A stretch of 9,076 nt of DNA from an uncultured Lachnospiraceae bacterium. GTDB lineage: Bacteria > Bacillota > Clostridia > Lachnospirales > Lachnospiraceae. The notes beneath the pieces were generated by a model. The model was not told where the DNA came from and ran no database searches. It saw only the letters and a program-made list of their open reading frames with translations. The DNA is taken from the NCBI GenBank assembly GCA_905236365.1, contig CAJOPP010000454.1, forward strand, positions 1 to 9,076, written 5' to 3'. The translations under genes and the position numbers were made by a program. Below, piece after piece: positions 6,826-9,076 of this stretch (positions are counted from its first letter, which is position 1; each line of letters starts with the position of its first letter).

Positions 6826-7845
6826 TTATTCTTTCTTCTTTTTGATTCTGAAATGTGCGATCACTGTCATAATCATACAGATCAGTAGTTGTGTATAAAA
6901 GCTAATTCCCCGGCTCACAACCATACCTGGTAGTGTCAATTTTCCAAACACCGGTTCAAACATCACCAAAAACAATCCTTCACTAATTCCCAACCCCCCC
7001 GGCATTGGCAACATATCCGCCGCAACGGAGATCATACCCTGCAGGAGTGTTATATCCAACAGACTCTTCTCATTTAAACCAAACGACACATATACCACTG
7101 CCGTTACTGCAAACAAGAAAAATCTTTGTATGATACTAAGAATTATTACATTGAACGCAATTTTAGGATTCATTCTCAAATATCTGGATACCTGCTGATA
7201 CCGTGTTACTAATGAGCGGATGCGAATCCCCCATTTTTCCTCATTCTTAATCAAATGAAGCTTGGAACCAATGCAGGCAACTCCTTTCAATATCACTTCT
7301 GCAAGTTTGCTTTCAAACAACAGCAATAGCATAAATCCCACAACGACCACATTCAACACAATACCCAAAATAAACCAACCCCAGGCCGGCTTCAGAAATT
7401 GCATCAACTTATTCGGTCTCAATAACATCACTGTAGCACCAAGCAACACAAGAACCAACTTATATCCAATCGTTACGATCAATAGAATATAGGAGGCAAG
7501 CGATATCGGAATCCCATCTTTCTTCATATAAACAAGCTGCATCGGCTGCCCTCCTGATGCCGAAGGTGTAACACAGCTAAAAAAGAAACCGATAAAAGAA
7601 TACAAACAGCAATGTCCAAATATTACCGACTGCCCAACACTTCTCATCAGATAGTATATAATCACTGATTCTCCGAGAATAAAAAACATAACAAATAATA
7701 CTGCAATCATCCAATATCTGGAATCTGCCAAATGGATATAATATATCAGATTATCTATATCCTTACCGTGAAACACATAATATATTGTTGCTAAAAAAAT
7801 CACCACTAAAAATACAGCGTTGAAGATGCCTTTTTTCTTATTCAT
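6826..7845 (-). CDS. Flippase-like membrane protein (MprF/AglD TM family)
   Basis: This 339-residue polytopic membrane protein belongs to the lysylphosphatidylglycerol synthase transmembrane/UPF0104 family (related to YbhN, AglD and the flippase half of MprF). It has about eight hydrophobic helices and two family motifs: TPSASGGQPMQ (93-103) and PMPGGLGISEG (280-290). The catalytic aminoacyl-transferase half of MprF is absent, so lipid translocation or handling is more likely than lysyl transfer. It is first in an operon with pssA and psd, so a role in moving or regulating aminophospholipids is a reasonable inference, but unproven. An AGGAG site lies five bases before the ATG at 7845. A TTG directly upstream (7848) is only two or three bases from that site and is less likely as the start. 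The C-terminus is lysine-rich (RIKKKKE). Confidence 0.88.
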   Translation of the reverse strand: MNKKKGIFNAVFLVVIFLATIYYVFHGKDIDNLIYYIHLADSRYWMIAVLFVMFFILGESVIIYYLMRSVGQSVIFGHCCLYSFIGFFFSCVTPSASGGQPMQLVYMKKDGIPISLASYILLIVTIGYKLVLVLLGATVMLLRPNKLMQFLKPAWGWFILGIVLNVVVVGFMLLLLFESKLAEVILKGVACIGSKLHLIKNEEKWGIRIRSLVTRYQQVSRYLRMNPKIAFNVIILSIIQRFFLFAVTAVVYVSFGLNEKSLLDITLLQGMISVAADMLPMPGGLGISEGLFLVMFEPVFGKLTLPGMVVSRGISFYTQLLICMIMTVIAHFRIKKKKE

Positions 7846-7915
7846 CAATACTCCTCGCCTTGTTATCTACATATTATTTTGTAAATTACAAAGCAGCCGC
7901 TGATGCAACGCACAT

Positions 7916-8107
7916 ATTACAGTTCTGAAGCGGACAGTTCCGGGTTCGATATCATATTACCATTCTGTTCACACTTTTGCTTAGTTGTTCTCTTATCACC
8001 CCTAAGCTCATAAACACCCTTCGAGACACCCATTCACTGTGCCCAGCACGTAACAGTAAAGCCAAAAGCTGAACTGTAATGTACAGAACAACGATTGCTA
8101 TGCAATC
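7916..8107 (-). ncRNA. Candidate structured leader RNA of the lipid operon
   Basis: The leader between the putative promoter and the flippase gene holds several nested helices. An outer stem pairs 7916-7925 with 8071-8080 (10 bp) and continues, after a 3-base bulge, with 7929-7931/8068-8070. Inside it lie 7979-7984/8002-8007 (GCTTAG/CTAAGC), 8039-8042/8046-8049 or alternatively 8036-8040/8053-8057, and 7931-7934/7939-7942. A further hairpin, GATTGC-TAT-GCAATC (8093-8107), would sit at the 5' end of the transcript. Together they suggest a multi-branch fold. No known riboswitch core was recognised, and no T-run follows, so any control would more likely act on translation. It could instead be a fragment of a larger RNA element such as a group II intron. 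Confidence 0.4.
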
Positions 8108-8115
8108 CTTGACAA

Positions 8116-8124
8116 ATTATATCA
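8116..8124 (-). promoter_or_regulatory. Extended -10 promoter of the lipid operon
   Basis: On the minus strand TGATATAAT gives a consensus -10 (8116-8121) with an upstream TG. No good -35 is present at 16-18 bp, so the extended -10 would have to compensate. A small inverted repeat (TCATA/TATGA) occupies the spacer just upstream. Transcription would start near 8109, leaving a leader of about 265 bases. Confidence 0.5.
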
Positions 8125-8176
8125 TACTTTTATGAATAATTATATTAAAAAATTTAAAAATCACACTTACACAGAA

Positions 8177-8210
8177 AAACCCTTGAAAACATTGTTTTTT
8201 TCAAGGGTTT
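8177..8210 (-). terminator. Intrinsic terminator after rpsI
   Basis: Bases 8177-8189 pair perfectly with 8198-8210 (13 bp) around an 8-base loop. On the minus strand the 3' arm runs directly into TTTTT. It begins 26 bases after the rpsI stop and ends the rplM-rpsI transcript. Confidence 0.9.
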
Positions 8211-8236
8211 CAATAATTCTTTTATATTGGATACTA

Positions 8237-8632
8237 TTATCTCTTTGAGAACTGAGGAGCACGACGAGCTGCTTTTAAACCGTACTTCTTTCTCTCTTTC
8301 ATACGAGAATCACGAGTAAGATAGCCAGCCTTCTTCAAAGCTGGACGGTAATCAGCATCTGCTTCTAATAAAGCTCTTGATATACCATGACGAATAGCAC
8401 CAGCCTGACCTGTAAATCCACCACCACGAACATTTACAAGTACATCGAACTTACCATCTGTATTCGTAACAGCGAATGGCTGCTTAACGATTACTTTTAA
8501 TGTTTCTAATCCAAAATAGTCATCCATATCTTTTTTGTTGATGACAATCTTACCTGTACCAGGTGTTAAATATACTCTTGCAACACTACTTTTTCTTCTA
8601 CCAGTTCCGTAATACTTTGTTGTTTTAGCCAC
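8237..8632 (-). CDS. rpsI: 30S ribosomal protein S9
   Basis: This 131-residue protein is a standard small-subunit S9 near the P site. The family pattern runs from YYGTGRRKSSVARVYLTPGTG at the N-terminus through VRGGGFTGQAGAIRHGISRAL to the conserved basic C-terminal SKR that reaches the decoding region. Length and motifs are normal. The start is GTG at 8632, with AGGAGG eight bases upstream; no ATG fits the family N-terminus. It follows rplM by 17 bases, the usual bacterial pair, and an intrinsic terminator ends the transcript. Regulation is probably that of the ribosomal operon, with the promoter outside the window. Confidence 0.98.
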   Translation of the reverse strand: MAKTTKYYGTGRRKSSVARVYLTPGTGKIVINKKDMDDYFGLETLKVIVKQPFAVTNTDGKFDVLVNVRGGGFTGQAGAIRHGISRALLEADADYRPALKKAGYLTRDSRMKERKKYGLKAARRAPQFSKR

Positions 8633-8649
8633 TGCTTTGTCCTCCTATA

Positions 8650-9076
8650 TTAATACTTAATCTCTAATTCTTTCGGCTGCTGTGCCTGATGGTTGTGTTC
8701 TGGACCAGCATATACATGAAGCTTTGTAATCATCTCACGTCCTAAAGGTCCCTTTGGAAGCATACCCTTAACTGCTCTACGGATTACTTCTTCTGGCTTC
8801 TTAGCTAAAAGTTCTTTTAATGTTGTCTCCTTCATGCCACCTACATATCCTGAATAATTGTAATATATCTTTTGATCTAACTTCTTACCAGTTACTTTGA
8901 TCTTATCTGCATTTATTACAATTACATAATCACCGGTATCAATATGTGGAGTATAGGTTGGTTTGTTCTTTCCTCTTAATATACTTGCAATCTCAGATGC
9001 TAAACGTCCTAATGTATGTCCTGTAGCGTCAACTACATACCACTCTCTGTTAATTGTTGATGGGCTTGCCATATAA
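8650..9076 (-). CDS. rplM: 50S ribosomal protein L13, 5' end outside window
   Basis: This large-subunit assembly protein is recognised by WYVVDATGHTLGRLASEIA, YTPHIDTGDYVIVINADKI, KGMLPKGPLGREM and VYAGPEHNHQAQQP. An internal ATG at 9072 would give 140 residues (MASPSTINREW...). Family members usually carry four more residues before this point (MKTY/MKTF-like). The codon just before the internal ATG is TAT (Tyr), as that pattern predicts. No ribosome site can be seen before the window ends. The true start is therefore most likely four codons upstream, outside the window, and the gene is marked as partial at its 5' end. It is co-transcribed with rpsI. Confidence 0.96.
   Translation of the reverse strand, partial: YMASPSTINREWYVVDATGHTLGRLASEIASILRGKNKPTYTPHIDTGDYVIVINADKIKVTGKKLDQKIYYNYSGYVGGMKETTLKELLAKKPEEVIRRAVKGMLPKGPLGREMITKLHVYAGPEHNHQAQQPKELEIKY

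Noticed and set aside
7917..8033. 38-codon minus-strand frame in the lipid-operon leader as a real gene
   Set aside because: There is no ribosome site before the ATG, another frame is open in the same place, and the stretch is better explained by RNA structure. It is kept only as a question in the findings.
8109..8136. Plus-strand TTGACA with TATGAA 16 bp downstream
   Set aside because: It points directly into the rpsI terminator and the antisense of rpsI, with no plus-strand gene behind it. It probably arises by chance in AT-rich DNA next to the minus-strand promoter.

Overview
The window looks like a low-GC Gram-positive genome, most likely a Clostridia/Lachnospiraceae member. This is inferred from the AT-rich intergenic DNA, strong GGAGG ribosome binding sites, the ribosomal protein sequences, a Clostridia-type phosphatidylserine decarboxylase and a DUF4428 protein. 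Every confidently called gene is on the minus strand, so the biological reading order runs from the high coordinates to the low ones.

Right end (about 8170-9076): the ribosomal pair rplM-rpsI. rplM runs off the window edge. rpsI starts with GTG and is followed by a clear intrinsic terminator. Next (7845-8145) comes a roughly 265-base leader that holds an extended -10 promoter and several nested helices, compatible with a multi-branch structured RNA. It precedes a tight three-gene phospholipid operon (5294-7845): a flippase-like membrane protein of the MprF/AglD transmembrane family, phosphatidylserine synthase (pssA) and phosphatidylserine decarboxylase (psd). The psd start lies inside the end of pssA. 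The operon probably ends at a large hairpin at 5077-5120.

Middle (3464-5120): an intergenic stretch with related hairpin and repeat motifs, then a DUF4428 zinc-ribbon protein with a good sigma-A-type promoter, a second hairpin-rich gap, and a small two-helix membrane protein of unknown function.

Left part (112-3431): a two-gene unit. A lipoprotein solute-binding protein of the ABC family 1 type is followed 30 bases later by a membrane-anchored regulator with a large extracellular sensor and a C-terminal LuxR-type DNA-binding domain. No permease or ATPase gene lies beside them in the window, so a ligand-sensing role for the binding protein is worth considering. A 20-bp inverted repeat overlaps the -35 of their promoter. 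The unit ends at a likely bidirectional terminator near 112-152. The first 111 bases hold two more hairpins and possibly the tail of a plus-strand gene.

The most interesting unexplained items are the structured leader of the lipid operon, the orphan binding-protein/LuxR membrane sensor pair with its putative operator, and the repeat-like hairpins between psd and the DUF4428 gene.
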